From assembly GCA_023091735.1 (NCBI GenBank), contig JALKBU010000416.1, positions 1 to 41,759 of the forward strand: DNA of 41,759 bases. The letters run 5' to 3'. Of the stretch, positions 11,401 through 19,452 are shown in pieces. A model generated the notes under the pieces. That model worked only from the letters and a program-made list of their open reading frames with translations, searched no databases and was not told the origin of the DNA. How positions within the stretch are numbered: the first letter of the stretch is position 1; every line of letters begins with the position of its first letter. The translations under genes were made by a program, and so were the position numbers. Origin of the DNA: Trichomonas tenax (Eukaryota > Parabasalia > Trichomonadida > Trichomonadidae).

Positions 11401-14066
11401 GAGATGATGCAGTTGTGAAAGCATTTCTTTCTACAAACTTCTTATCACTTCTTGATATTTACATCGAGAATGCAAGCGGTCACTTGAGTAAGAAGTTCTT
11501 TATGGCTATCACAAGTCTTCTCATACCATATCATAACAAGAACGACTTCTTAAACTCGATGGAAGAAGTATTTGAACTTGCAAAGAACAATCTTATTCTT
11601 CAGAACATCGTTCATCAAATTTACTTAAAGTCTGGAAGCTTGCTTGCGCTTGCGTTTCTTTATATGACGACTGAAAGCTACGAGAACGAAATCAAGTGCA
11701 AAGCTTTCTCTCTTATTGCAAATGTCGTTGCAATTGCTTCTCATCACTTGAACAAACGTCCACTTTTAGTGCGCTCTCTTGATTTCTTGGAAAGCATCTC
11801 AAACGCATTCAAGACATCATTAGTTTCTCTTCTCTCTCATGCAATGAAGATGATGACAAACTTCCTTGCTGAAGAATTCTCTTTCTGCGGTGAGCAATTT
11901 GTTTATTGGATGTTCCAATTCATGATGGACTTCCCTTATCACACAGAGCTCGCTAACATTGTTCTTCCATGGATCAATGAGATCCACTTCGATATCAAGA
12001 AGCATCACGTCTTCTTCAACACTTCTTTGGAGTTCATTGTTTTCAGCACTGTTTCGTTTGTCGATTTACTTCTTCAGCTTCCTGTTTCCGCCAATCTTCT
12101 CGGTATCATCGATCGCATCAGTCACGAGAAAGAAAAGTATTCAGTTTCCATTGTTGATTTCCTTGTTAAATATATCATCATGGAGGGTCAGTTCAATGGG
12201 GGCTCAATCAGTAACTGCAAGAACATTACTTCATATCTATTAAGCGTTCAGACAGACCAAGTTGTTCCGATTCTCAAGTATGTTTTCTCGTTCCAGATGT
12301 GGCTTTATATGCACAATCTCACTGTCAAAGAGAACAACGTTGACTCTAATAGTGAAGAAGAAGATCGCATAGGGAAAAATCAGAAGAATAATGCAATGGA
12401 AGAGGAAGATGATTTGCTGGAAAGACAGCCAAAGACATATAAGAACATCGTTAACTTTGGTGTTTCATTCTTAAGGATGACTTATGATGTCTGGAACTTA
12501 AGCGATGAACTTGCTGATGTTGTTTTAGTCTTTGCTTTGGTCAATCCACTGAAGACTGATTGCACACCTTTGATTAAGAGTATTATTCCAAAGTATAGCG
12601 ACATTCACAGAAGTAATGTTTCAATCTATGCTCGCAATTATATCTTCAGTCTTTCTAAGGAGCGACAGTTAGTCATTGGCCAGCATTTCATCACTTGGGG
12701 CCTCTGCTGTGGTGACACAGATATAGCAACGAGAGCTCTCACGTGGTATGGACATTTGTTATTGCCGCAATCTCGCGGAATCTTTGAAGGATTAATTTCC
12801 ACGATGCAGATTTGTTCTCAAGTTTTATATGAAGTTACAAACAACGTAAACAAAGACTGGAAACTCCGCACATTATTCCAAGATGTGCAACCAGAAACAG
12901 GAAAACTCATCATGTACATTAGTGAGTGCCTCAAAGTTCTTTCGAATCTTGTTAAGAATGACTCTGAGCCACATCCGCAGCTCTTCTTCATTGCTGCAAG
13001 TTTCCTTAACTGCTCATCCAGCAAAGAAATGGCAGAACTTGTGAAGTCAGCGCTCACACTTATGGATGTTTTATTGGAACATAATCCAACTGTCGCTGCT
13101 TTACAGAAAGAACCGCATCCACAAACATTCAAAGGACTCATGAATTCATTGACACAAACAGCTTTGTCTCACGAAGCTGTCTTCCTCATTCACAAGATTT
13201 TCATTTCCGTCTTCAAGAACAACATGACATCATTAGTTTATGAAGCTGATTTTACAAAGGCTTTCGCTATATCTCTTTTGTTCTTCATGCCATTGTCTGA
13301 CTTCTGCGGTAGCACAGTTCATGATGATCTCGGTTGCCTTGAAAATATGGTCGCGCCATTTGATATTGATGTTCAAAAATCAACACTTGTCAATATATTA
13401 ACGGAACAAGATATTTCTCTAATTGTCGGATTACTTGATCGGTTCTTGTTTGTTCTTCCAAGGAATGCAGCAAGCTTCGTTTTTAGAATGTGCACAGAAC
13501 TTTTGGAGCTTGAGCAGATTTCTGCTTCTGTTTTCGCCCCAATTGCTAACCGTGCATCTTTCGATGTAGAACCAGAGCATGCTGCTGTTTCTCTCAAGTT
13601 CTTGACACTTATATCGAAGAGCGGTGTCGCCATTGACTTGACACAAACCAAACAAACGCCAAAGAAGAACTTCCCGCAGATTTACTTCCCAGAAGAATTT
13701 GCTATTTCTAGGAATTTCGTCACTCAATCGAAGCTCATGTTCGAAGAAACATTGCTGTTCCTGAGCCACCCAATCTATGATCAAAGCTTCCTCCTTTCAG
13801 AGACAGTTAACTCTATTAAGGAGCAGTGGGAGAAAATTAATGTTTGGCCGATTTATGAATGGAATGATACATTCAAACAGGCAGCTGTTAAATTCGAACC
13901 AAACTTCCTTAACAGTATGGAATCAGTCAAAGATATTAGTATGTTATCTCAAATCTCTTCTGTTATGTCATCTCCCAAATTGGAATCCCTTTCTCCGAAA
14001 TTGCTTGATGATAGAAAATCTCGTGACTTATCCGCCGCGTCATTTATGCCAACAAATATTGTATGA
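8424..14066 (+). CDS. 1880-aa HEAT/ARM-type scaffold, possibly Furry/Tao3/Mor2-like
   Basis: One uninterrupted frame starts at ATG 8424 (MSVKESSIVVALFNKPNF) and encodes an almost entirely helical protein with repeated hydrophobic helices, as in large alpha solenoids. An acidic, charged linker (EEEDRIG to MEEEDDLLER, about residues 1310-1335) separates the main body from a C-terminal part. Around residues 1420-1450, HFITWGLCCGDTDIATRALT resembles the C-terminal W..C....A.RS pattern of Furry-family cell-morphogenesis proteins (fungal Tao3/Mor2, animal Fry), which scaffold NDR kinases. The length is a little below the usual 2000-3000 residues. The tail is disordered and Ser-rich (SVMSSPKLESLSPKLL), a likely phosphorylation region. 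The Furry link is an inference from one segment plus size and could be wrong; other huge HEAT proteins are alternatives. Confidence 0.9.
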   Translation: MSVKESSIVVALFNKPNFKSSLQGVCRELLAFLPNFDAPKKDENLKKLYQTLAVFWEFDHTLPLIIRPFAEITKNSPLNGLNMLINMLPKVNLQSTDLPMSENGSLTFLHSQTMQEAWKNIYFRISVRMLNEMFVHFYLQELLSANGNINDSVQVLSKIISYLLFDEDPKYKVFHFIPALKMSGSVHIITSAQPLFGFSFITTKCKPSKGANTVDLPIYFALYSQMTLPSPEYIQNDEKGLIKFFTAILKFLDSKHCTPEFAGVIPDFLTNFFGMLLTGSSEMQNSKFFIEIYQNLTKRISSSNYYGKLIITHTILQIFIDNPKYKMSYMNYFNTYLKKKLNNEAIGYVLIKSFTYFLRGKHYLPPIIIQKTHENYKWHIDDDNIMTHMFDTILANPTLFKNCQFELSEFLLQFISYNIPMFCVDHIPIIQDNKNFESYNTTALLLCLQQVLSVRSNFPYLGDARVEFTSYGSRLSLPFISEQEPQEIERCEIAVSTPIMGTFDYFHGDIDMLTLHIYNDEYPNVVTSFHPKNLALLTKWASKYGLKGDIPMYKQYEEEIKFRTSCGDVSTFSPALIQAISIFCFLGDKAPIENLSHCILSSDPYISAAAMRSCAVIAVNSESQARNFIQILSRLFKIDSGFQQNLYRILYTLNEIVSVSYAMNYTFNDVSIKELDVGVLYALSSPSAQVRNMAISIMGKVKNSTMFDLILSIQDEISKLGWSHALIGLTFSNERQSHEPSIPKFKELVDSPYVNVYGYYIASLVYLLKQHSTENSIDVENIIISIIHSFERMSGSKKSLSNPSYICNLAATVLILSDKFDENCVYIVDFLASLNGLSEFSLEALFSCLSIQTISSIFDSSKTLLFANGICFGIHRYASMHNMTMAEKNIAVNILTQLPQMLQNQEESPRFHSNLLLAASTIFKIYPENINNVFSLNSVSNSNFEKHIRKDIWFKYLFRQDDKPSMETLGWLMTFIPPPKSVYDELLNDIFTRDDAVVKAFLSTNFLSLLDIYIENASGHLSKKFFMAITSLLIPYHNKNDFLNSMEEVFELAKNNLILQNIVHQIYLKSGSLLALAFLYMTTESYENEIKCKAFSLIANVVAIASHHLNKRPLLVRSLDFLESISNAFKTSLVSLLSHAMKMMTNFLAEEFSFCGEQFVYWMFQFMMDFPYHTELANIVLPWINEIHFDIKKHHVFFNTSLEFIVFSTVSFVDLLLQLPVSANLLGIIDRISHEKEKYSVSIVDFLVKYIIMEGQFNGGSISNCKNITSYLLSVQTDQVVPILKYVFSFQMWLYMHNLTVKENNVDSNSEEEDRIGKNQKNNAMEEEDDLLERQPKTYKNIVNFGVSFLRMTYDVWNLSDELADVVLVFALVNPLKTDCTPLIKSIIPKYSDIHRSNVSIYARNYIFSLSKERQLVIGQHFITWGLCCGDTDIATRALTWYGHLLLPQSRGIFEGLISTMQICSQVLYEVTNNVNKDWKLRTLFQDVQPETGKLIMYISECLKVLSNLVKNDSEPHPQLFFIAASFLNCSSSKEMAELVKSALTLMDVLLEHNPTVAALQKEPHPQTFKGLMNSLTQTALSHEAVFLIHKIFISVFKNNMTSLVYEADFTKAFAISLLFFMPLSDFCGSTVHDDLGCLENMVAPFDIDVQKSTLVNILTEQDISLIVGLLDRFLFVLPRNAASFVFRMCTELLELEQISASVFAPIANRASFDVEPEHAAVSLKFLTLISKSGVAIDLTQTKQTPKKNFPQIYFPEEFAISRNFVTQSKLMFEETLLFLSHPIYDQSFLLSETVNSIKEQWEKINVWPIYEWNDTFKQAAVKFEPNFLNSMESVKDISMLSQISSVMSSPKLESLSPKLLDDRKSRDLSAASFMPTNIV

Positions 14067-14128
14067 TTAAATATTCGATGTAATTTTCAACTTATTTTTT
14101 ACTAATTCAATGTTTAAATGTATGGAGC

Positions 14129-14782
14129 TGTTGCGAACCGAAAGTTGTCGTGAAAAGTGGTATTATCTGACATGTAAGCAGAATATTTGACAAATAAATA
14201 ATTACGTGGCATGTGATTATAAATGATTATTGGAAGAATGATATCCTATATTTGTTTAAATTTACTTTGAAAAGAAAAATTAAGTGCTTGATTGGGACTT
14301 TTAGCGAAGGTGCTAGCAATCCAGTCCACAGTTCTTCCTTTCAGACTCGGTTTTCGAAATAATCAGCGATTTACTCTACAGAATGACTATGAAAGGTTGA
14401 AATATAGAAATTACTCTTATTCAATTACACAATTTCTCTTTATATTATCTTCAGTTATAATTTTAATAAATTCGATATTGATCAAAATTTATGATTAAGA
14501 TCTGATAATTTTTCATCTTCATCGCCAGTCTATATCCTATGTGTTGCATGATTATTGGAGCTTTATTATAAATTTTGATCAATTTATAAATTTTTCTTAT
14601 AATGAGAAACAAATATGATTGATCGGTGTAATGTAATCATGAAAAACTTTTTCAACAATTAACATGAATTAAACATATATGTTTGTATATATATAATATG
14701 TATATAAATAATATATAATATAGATGTGGATTGTGGATATAAACTTTATATATACAAAACTTATAAAATATTTATTAAAAAT
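14129..14782. repeat. 654-bp dispersed repeat, copy 1 (3' part of a mobile element)
   Basis: This stretch is nearly identical to 21070-21723: the offset is 6941 throughout, with no indel and about seven substitutions seen by eye (for example T/C at 14145, G/A at 14350). Both begin TGTTGCGAACCGAAAG with unrelated flanks and stop matching after 14782. Copy 1 runs straight towards the stop of the integrase fragment at 14803, so I infer it is the non-coding 3' end of that element. The minus strand holds a short frame (14246-14362) containing GRTVDWIASTFAKS. The plus-strand 68-aa frame at 14292 starts at TTG and is not considered a gene. The leading TG fits the TG...CA ends of integrase-mobilised elements. 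Confidence 0.85.
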
Positions 14783-14802
14783 TAATTTTTATTCGAATTA
14801 AT

Positions 14803-15411
14803 TTAATGTGAATGTCTTTGAATAATGCTTTCTCCGAGATTCTTGTCGACTCCATTAACAATCCATATTGGTTCCTTATCATCAGTCCACCAATCCCCAC
14901 GTTCCTTTAGAAGGAATTGCTTCGGAGTGTATGGAACCTTTGTTCGTGGATTATACAGGTGTGAATCATGTGGAGTGTTGTTATAATTGATAACCCATTG
15001 TCTGAGTTGGTTTCTGCATTTCACATGTGACTCTGCAAAAGGCCACCACCTTTCTATTTTACCATTTTGGTGGGCCTTGTAATGATCAATATTTATTATT
15101 TGAATTCCTTTATCTGCGCAATTTCTGAGAAATTCACCCTTATTTTCGCAAACGTTGTCCACCCAAAATGCATAGGGAGATTTTCCGAGTGCTGCCATTG
15201 ACCTCTCAGCAACCTGCCATGTGTTAATTGCAGTTTTATGATCCATGAATTGATAGTCGAGTAGAAAACGTGAGCGATCATCAATGATTGCATAGAGGTA
15301 ATCTCCACGCTGTTTGTGATAATAATGAATGTCAGCATGGAGAACACACACAGAGGGCACTCTGGACAGCGAAGCTGTCCATCGTGCAGCGTAGCAGCCT
15401 GTGTAGGGGCT
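14803..15411 (-). pseudogene. 5'-truncated DDE (rve-type) integrase/transposase fragment
   Basis: The minus-strand frame is open from 15411 to its stop at 14803 but has no ATG start; the first start-like codon is GTG at 15360. It encodes an rve-fold catalytic core: the first Asp in VLHADIHYYHKQRGDY, the second in FWVDNVCENKG, and Glu in HQNGKIERWW, with 34 residues between the second Asp and the Glu (DD34E). YAIIDDRSRFLLDY is typical of the core's second strand. The N-terminal helix-turn-helix or zinc-binding region expected before the core is missing; homology appears to end about 90 bases before the DnaJ-like gene, so it looks like a truncated copy. The C-terminus (IIQRHSH) may be native. 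It may belong to eukaryotic IS3/IS481-like or Maverick-type integrases; the exact superfamily is not decidable by eye. Confidence 0.8.
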
Positions 15412-15500
15412 TCAATTTTTAAGATTATGCATTTGCAGAGACTTGATGTTGTCAGAAAAGTGTGTCAGAAGTCTAAAACGTGACAAGATTTTAAAAATAA

Positions 15501-16835
15501 ATGATTTTCTTTCTCTACGTGGCTCAAACATTTTCGGTTTTGCGCTACGGAGACAACCCATACACGATCCTCGGGCTGCAGCCGACCGCTTCCCCTGAAG
15601 AAATAAAGGCTGCTTACGAAAATTTAGCAAATAAATACGAAAGAAATGCAAATGACATCTTCACGCGGATAACAGATGCCTACGAAATCCTGAGAAATGA
15701 GGAAAGAAAGTATTTCTTCGATCATTATCGAATAGTTTCCGAAGTCAAGACAAAAACTACAAGGGAAAAGGCCACTGAAATTATGTCGAAGATACGTAAA
15801 ATTGGACTCAGTGACATTTTCTTTCACGACTATGACTTAAATCCTGTCGATTACAAAACTCCGATTTATTATCTTCAAAATCCTGAAGGATTATTGCAAT
15901 ACACAGACTGCTGCTTCGTTCTTGCGTATAATGAAAACGAGAAAAACTACTCTTATGACTATGGTCGCGCTTTTGAGAGCGCGTACACAGATTTTTCTGC
16001 TTATTTTTCGTTTTGGAGAATTTCTCTTGAGCAATGCGGCCCATGGTTCTTCGAGATGTTCAAAATAACGTCGCTTCCTTGTGTTTGCTTCATAAAAAGG
16101 AACAGCAAAAACCAAATTGTAGTGAAGAAAATTTATAGAACTGCGGACACAAAATTGCTGAAGAAATGGATAACAAACCTCACTCCACACCACATCCTCA
16201 AGATGGGCGATGTTGAAGAGGCCGCAAACTGGGTGAAAAACGAACCTTATGCAACACACATCATTTCATTTGCTTTCGATGAATCACTCCCGTTTTTCCT
16301 TCGCGCGATGTCCCATTCGTATCCAACAATCCGCTTCGCGTATCTGAGGAATGAAACGACTCTTCCAAAGTCGAAATGGAATTACACTATGTTCCCAACA
16401 ACGCTGATATTTAGAGGAGGGAGATCAATAGAATATCGAAGGAATATAAGCATAAGGCAGTATAGCGGGTACTACTACAGCCCTTTCGTGTGGAAATTGA
16501 TGTGGGAGGGAGAGTCCTTCTTGCTATACTGCGGTACAAAGAAAGAACCATACAACTATATACAGAATGTGACAATAACAGATCCATCTTCGATATTTGC
16601 GAAATTACTCCACTTGAAAGAAGGAGATTGGAAATACATTAACTCCGATTACTGGTTGATGTATGATATAGATCCCGACGGTAATCCTATTGGTAATCCT
16701 CTGAAACTTCCTTTCATTGGAGGATTGATTGCTGCTTTAAGCTCTGGACACATTATGACATCAGGTGGGCAGTTGAAGCTATCAATAGCAATTGTTGTCA
16801 TTGCTTTCTTTATTAACTATATCTTGAGAGAATGA
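15501..16835 (+). CDS. DnaJ-domain membrane protein, DNAJC16-like, with degenerate HPD
   Basis: The 444-aa protein starts at ATG 15501. Order of parts: a signal peptide-like N-terminus (MIFFLYVAQTFSVL), a J domain at about residues 17-76 (NPYTILGLQPTASPEEIKAA, then ITDAYEILRNEERK), a thioredoxin-like region (about 130-230; FFEMFKITSLPCVCFIKRN), a second such region, and a C-terminal membrane span (LKLSIAIVVIAFFINYI, about 425-441). This is the plan of DNAJC16-type ER proteins. The HPD tripeptide that activates Hsp70 is absent; the corresponding place reads KYERNAND (about 45-52). No CxxC is present in the thioredoxin-like part. The protein is probably an ER scaffold rather than a standard co-chaperone or oxidoreductase. 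It begins 87 bases after the integrase fragment. Confidence 0.82.
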   Translation: MIFFLYVAQTFSVLRYGDNPYTILGLQPTASPEEIKAAYENLANKYERNANDIFTRITDAYEILRNEERKYFFDHYRIVSEVKTKTTREKATEIMSKIRKIGLSDIFFHDYDLNPVDYKTPIYYLQNPEGLLQYTDCCFVLAYNENEKNYSYDYGRAFESAYTDFSAYFSFWRISLEQCGPWFFEMFKITSLPCVCFIKRNSKNQIVVKKIYRTADTKLLKKWITNLTPHHILKMGDVEEAANWVKNEPYATHIISFAFDESLPFFLRAMSHSYPTIRFAYLRNETTLPKSKWNYTMFPTTLIFRGGRSIEYRRNISIRQYSGYYYSPFVWKLMWEGESFLLYCGTKKEPYNYIQNVTITDPSSIFAKLLHLKEGDWKYINSDYWLMYDIDPDGNPIGNPLKLPFIGGLIAALSSGHIMTSGGQLKLSIAIVVIAFFINYILRE

Positions 16836-16927
16836 TTTTTTATATTTTGTATTTTATAAATGTTTATGTATATTTTTCCAAAAGAACAAATAATTTTAAT
16901 CAACACATATAAAAAAAATAAAAAGAA

Positions 16928-18460
16928 TTACTCAGTGAAGCAAGATAATGAAACTGAAGCAGAGTGATCACGAAGTGTTATACTCAATCCAATGACACCG
17001 CAAATCTTTTGGCCATCAATGAGAATGTCCAAAGGCTGCTGTCCCTTCGTGTTCGTCATAGAGAACTTTGAGCAGCGCTCTGACTCGTTTTCGAGCTGCA
17101 ATTTGCCGTTGGACTGGAAAATCTGAATAATGTTTGAGTTAGTGAGAAGACTCCAAGCAATAACAACACCGCCTGCTTGATCCATTGTTATGTTCATCAA
17201 ATGGAACTTTACTGCATCATGGCGTGCTTTGTTACTCGTGAATGTGCACTTAGCAACAAATGGAGGACCTGGCTGCTTTGTTTTCTCTATTGTTGAAGGA
17301 TCTCCAATGAGAATGCTGTTGAACATAGGAACAACATATTGATCGGACATAGTTGTGATCAAAACATCGCCAACGGAGACAATATACGGCTTCATCTCTG
17401 TCGCAAAGACTTGATTTATCATTCCGCAGATCTGAGGGCCATGGATTGGTGTCGAACTTTCCTCGGAGAAGAAATCGTACCATTTCTGGTTCAAAAACTG
17501 TGTTGTATACTTCAGTGACTTGCTGCCTAAGAACTGAGCGAATGTTGAATTCTTCTGCTTGAGAGGAAGCGTGAAAATGGCGAATGTATCAGTATTAATA
17601 AGTCCGCGATCGCGAAATGCAGCAATTTCTTTGAGAAACGAGCAAACGAAGTAGTCATCGCCGGCAAGTATGACAATAATCGGATTTTGAGATGGAATTA
17701 TTTGTGAAGCCGAATTCAAAAATTTCTGGATTGTTGAAACGGAACGAACAGGTATATAATAGTCCGTTACAGAGAGATACTGCTTAATAATCTGTCCCTC
17801 AGATGAATTGTCATAAGCGAAAACAATTCGTTTCTGATTAATCATCTTTGGAAGAAGTGATTCTGAAGCCCCAACAGACTCCGGATCGAGTTCAGACTCT
17901 GAATCAGAGAGTGTTGAATAAGAATGAACAATTCCTTCTGGTGTTTTTCTCGCGATCGACATCGAAAATATTTCTGCTGTGAGCAAAGCGATTACATTTC
18001 CTTCTTTACCGATCGAAAATGTATTCTTTATGTTCTTCTGTATGACTTCTGACATATTGACTGAAAGTTGACCGATCCTTTTCGTTCTTCCAAATATAGA
18101 AGAGATAACTTCAACATCTATTATCATAATTGAAGGGTGCTCAACCTGGATATCATGTTTGTACTCGTAAATTATTGTTGCGTCGATTGGAATTTGAGAA
18201 AAGCCGGCGTTATTAGTATGCGTTTGAAGAAAACGAATTGCATGCTCATCAAGAGATATCTTTTTGGTTTTTACTTCGCGGTTGGAGTTTGGAACGTGCA
18301 CAATTATTCTTAATTTCTGATTTTTTTCGAATAACGACGGTTTCATCAGTAACTGAGTAATTCGAAGCCAACACTTTCTGGGGACGAGGTTTTGGTTTTG
18401 AGAGGGCTGTTCAGCAGAACTTTCATATCTTTCTGGAACAAGTTTAATTGGATGCGACAT
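16928..18460 (-). CDS. PACS-family sorting connector (phosphofurin acidic cluster sorting protein homologue)
   Basis: The 510-aa protein starts at ATG 18460 (complement). Residues about 30-170 form a C2-like beta-rich N-terminal part (CWLRITQLLMKPSLF), followed by an acidic Ser cluster (SDSESELDPES, about 185-195) and a C-terminal domain from about 208. In the latter, IIVILAGDDYFVCSFLKEI, FAIFTLPLKQKNSTFAQFLG and QKWYDFFSEE correspond in order to the conserved core of the PACS-1/PACS-2 C-terminal domain (GDD, a short strand, LG and W..LF elements). PACS proteins link acidic-cluster cargo to AP-1, GGA or COPI coats in TGN-endosome-ER sorting. It is shorter than the animal proteins (about 900 residues) because the middle linker is short. 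There is no membrane segment. It is convergent with the DnaJ-like gene. Confidence 0.82.
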   Translation of the reverse strand: MSHPIKLVPERYESSAEQPSQNQNLVPRKCWLRITQLLMKPSLFEKNQKLRIIVHVPNSNREVKTKKISLDEHAIRFLQTHTNNAGFSQIPIDATIIYEYKHDIQVEHPSIMIIDVEVISSIFGRTKRIGQLSVNMSEVIQKNIKNTFSIGKEGNVIALLTAEIFSMSIARKTPEGIVHSYSTLSDSESELDPESVGASESLLPKMINQKRIVFAYDNSSEGQIIKQYLSVTDYYIPVRSVSTIQKFLNSASQIIPSQNPIIVILAGDDYFVCSFLKEIAAFRDRGLINTDTFAIFTLPLKQKNSTFAQFLGSKSLKYTTQFLNQKWYDFFSEESSTPIHGPQICGMINQVFATEMKPYIVSVGDVLITTMSDQYVVPMFNSILIGDPSTIEKTKQPGPPFVAKCTFTSNKARHDAVKFHLMNITMDQAGGVVIAWSLLTNSNIIQIFQSNGKLQLENESERCSKFSMTNTKGQQPLDILIDGQKICGVIGLSITLRDHSASVSLSCFTE

Positions 18461-18841
18461 TTTTTTATGTAAAAAATATGAAACAAAATGATTTTCCGAT
18501 ACTTAGCCTTTGCATGATCTATAATAATCAGAAAATGAGTTTTTTCACATAACGACATCATATCTCGAGAATTCATTTGCGATTAATATATTACTTTTGT
18601 TTCTCTAATTATCCCTACATAATTGCAATCGTTCAATGATATAATAAATTTAATTTTAATGAAAAGGTTAGAGATATGAACATATAAAATCATTTAAACA
18701 TGAAATTTATTCATAACTTTCTATATCCTATGACATTTCATCAGGAAAAAGAAAAAAAAAACATATTTATATTGAAAATTCTGACATAATAAATTTGTCA
18801 TGTAAATACTTTAAAAATTCTGAATTTCATAATTTTAAGCT
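18461..18841. other. Intergenic region upstream of the PACS-like gene
   Basis: AT-rich, with no gene seen. TGTCATGTAA at 18796-18805 is a variant of the recurrent TTACATGNCA word. Confidence 0.35.
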
Positions 18842-18916
18842 TATGACCTCTTTTTTTGCAATTCACTTATTTACATCAAGGCCTTTATAACCCATAACTC
18901 TCAGCGAACAGTTTCA
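18842..18916. repeat. Diverged 75-bp repeat, copy A
   Basis: This 75-bp stretch aligns without gaps to 20518-20592, in the same orientation, with about 11 differences by eye (roughly 85% identity). Shared blocks include ATTCACTTAT, TACATCAAG, CCTTTATA and TCAGCGAACA. The two copies flank the beta-barrel gene at 19453-20340. Function is unknown; it may be an old mobile-element relic. Confidence 0.7.
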
Positions 18917-18970
18917 TTTTATCATCGTTTTGATATGGAATCAATTATTCACATTTTATCATCATTATGA

Positions 18971-19054
18971 TTTAAATCTCCATTATCAATTGCAATAGAA
19001 ATGAAGTCTCTCGAAATTGTTCAATTCATAAAATCCAATGGTGCTATCGAATAA
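18971..19054 (+). pseudogene. Ankyrin-repeat relic
   Basis: Between in-frame stops at 18968 and 19052 the plus strand reads FKSPLSIAIEMKSLEIVQFI then KSNGAIE. This is close to an ankyrin repeat (TPLHxAIExxxLEIVKFLIxxGADI). Only one repeat is left and both ends are closed by stops. It is best read as a decayed piece of one of the large ankyrin families common in trichomonads. A chance match is possible but the order of conserved positions is good. Confidence 0.55.
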
Positions 19055-19452
19055 ACACTCTGCAGCTTTTCTGTGATTTTTGTATCATAGACTTATTATT
19101 TTTAAGATTCTTCTCGAACATAGCATCGGCAGTACCTGTATAGTATACCATATTAATATAGCTTTCTGGTTGTAAACTTTTCTGTGCCGCCATTTCTCGA
19201 AAATGTTGCTTCACCAGTAAAACTTGTATCGTTTAGCACGGCTTATTTCAGATGATGGTGAAAAGGATTTTCTACATATCTTTGAATTTATACCATAATT
19301 TTATCAAAATTGATATATTTAAGAATTGATAAAAATAATTTAATGTGAAACATCGCAACATCGAATACTTATCACATCTAGTCTTGGTAGTGTTAAAAGT
19401 TCAAAATTGAATTTTTCAAAAAAATCATTGATTTACAAAAACAGTAATATCT
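19047..19452. other. Intergenic region downstream of the porin gene
   Basis: No gene or clear signal is seen in these roughly 400 bases, apart from the ankyrin relic at their left edge. Confidence 0.35.

Noticed and set aside
14292..14498. 68-aa plus-strand frame, also in repeat copy 2 (21233-21439)
   Set aside because: It begins with TTG, has poor composition after residue 30, and is kept open only because the two repeats are nearly identical.
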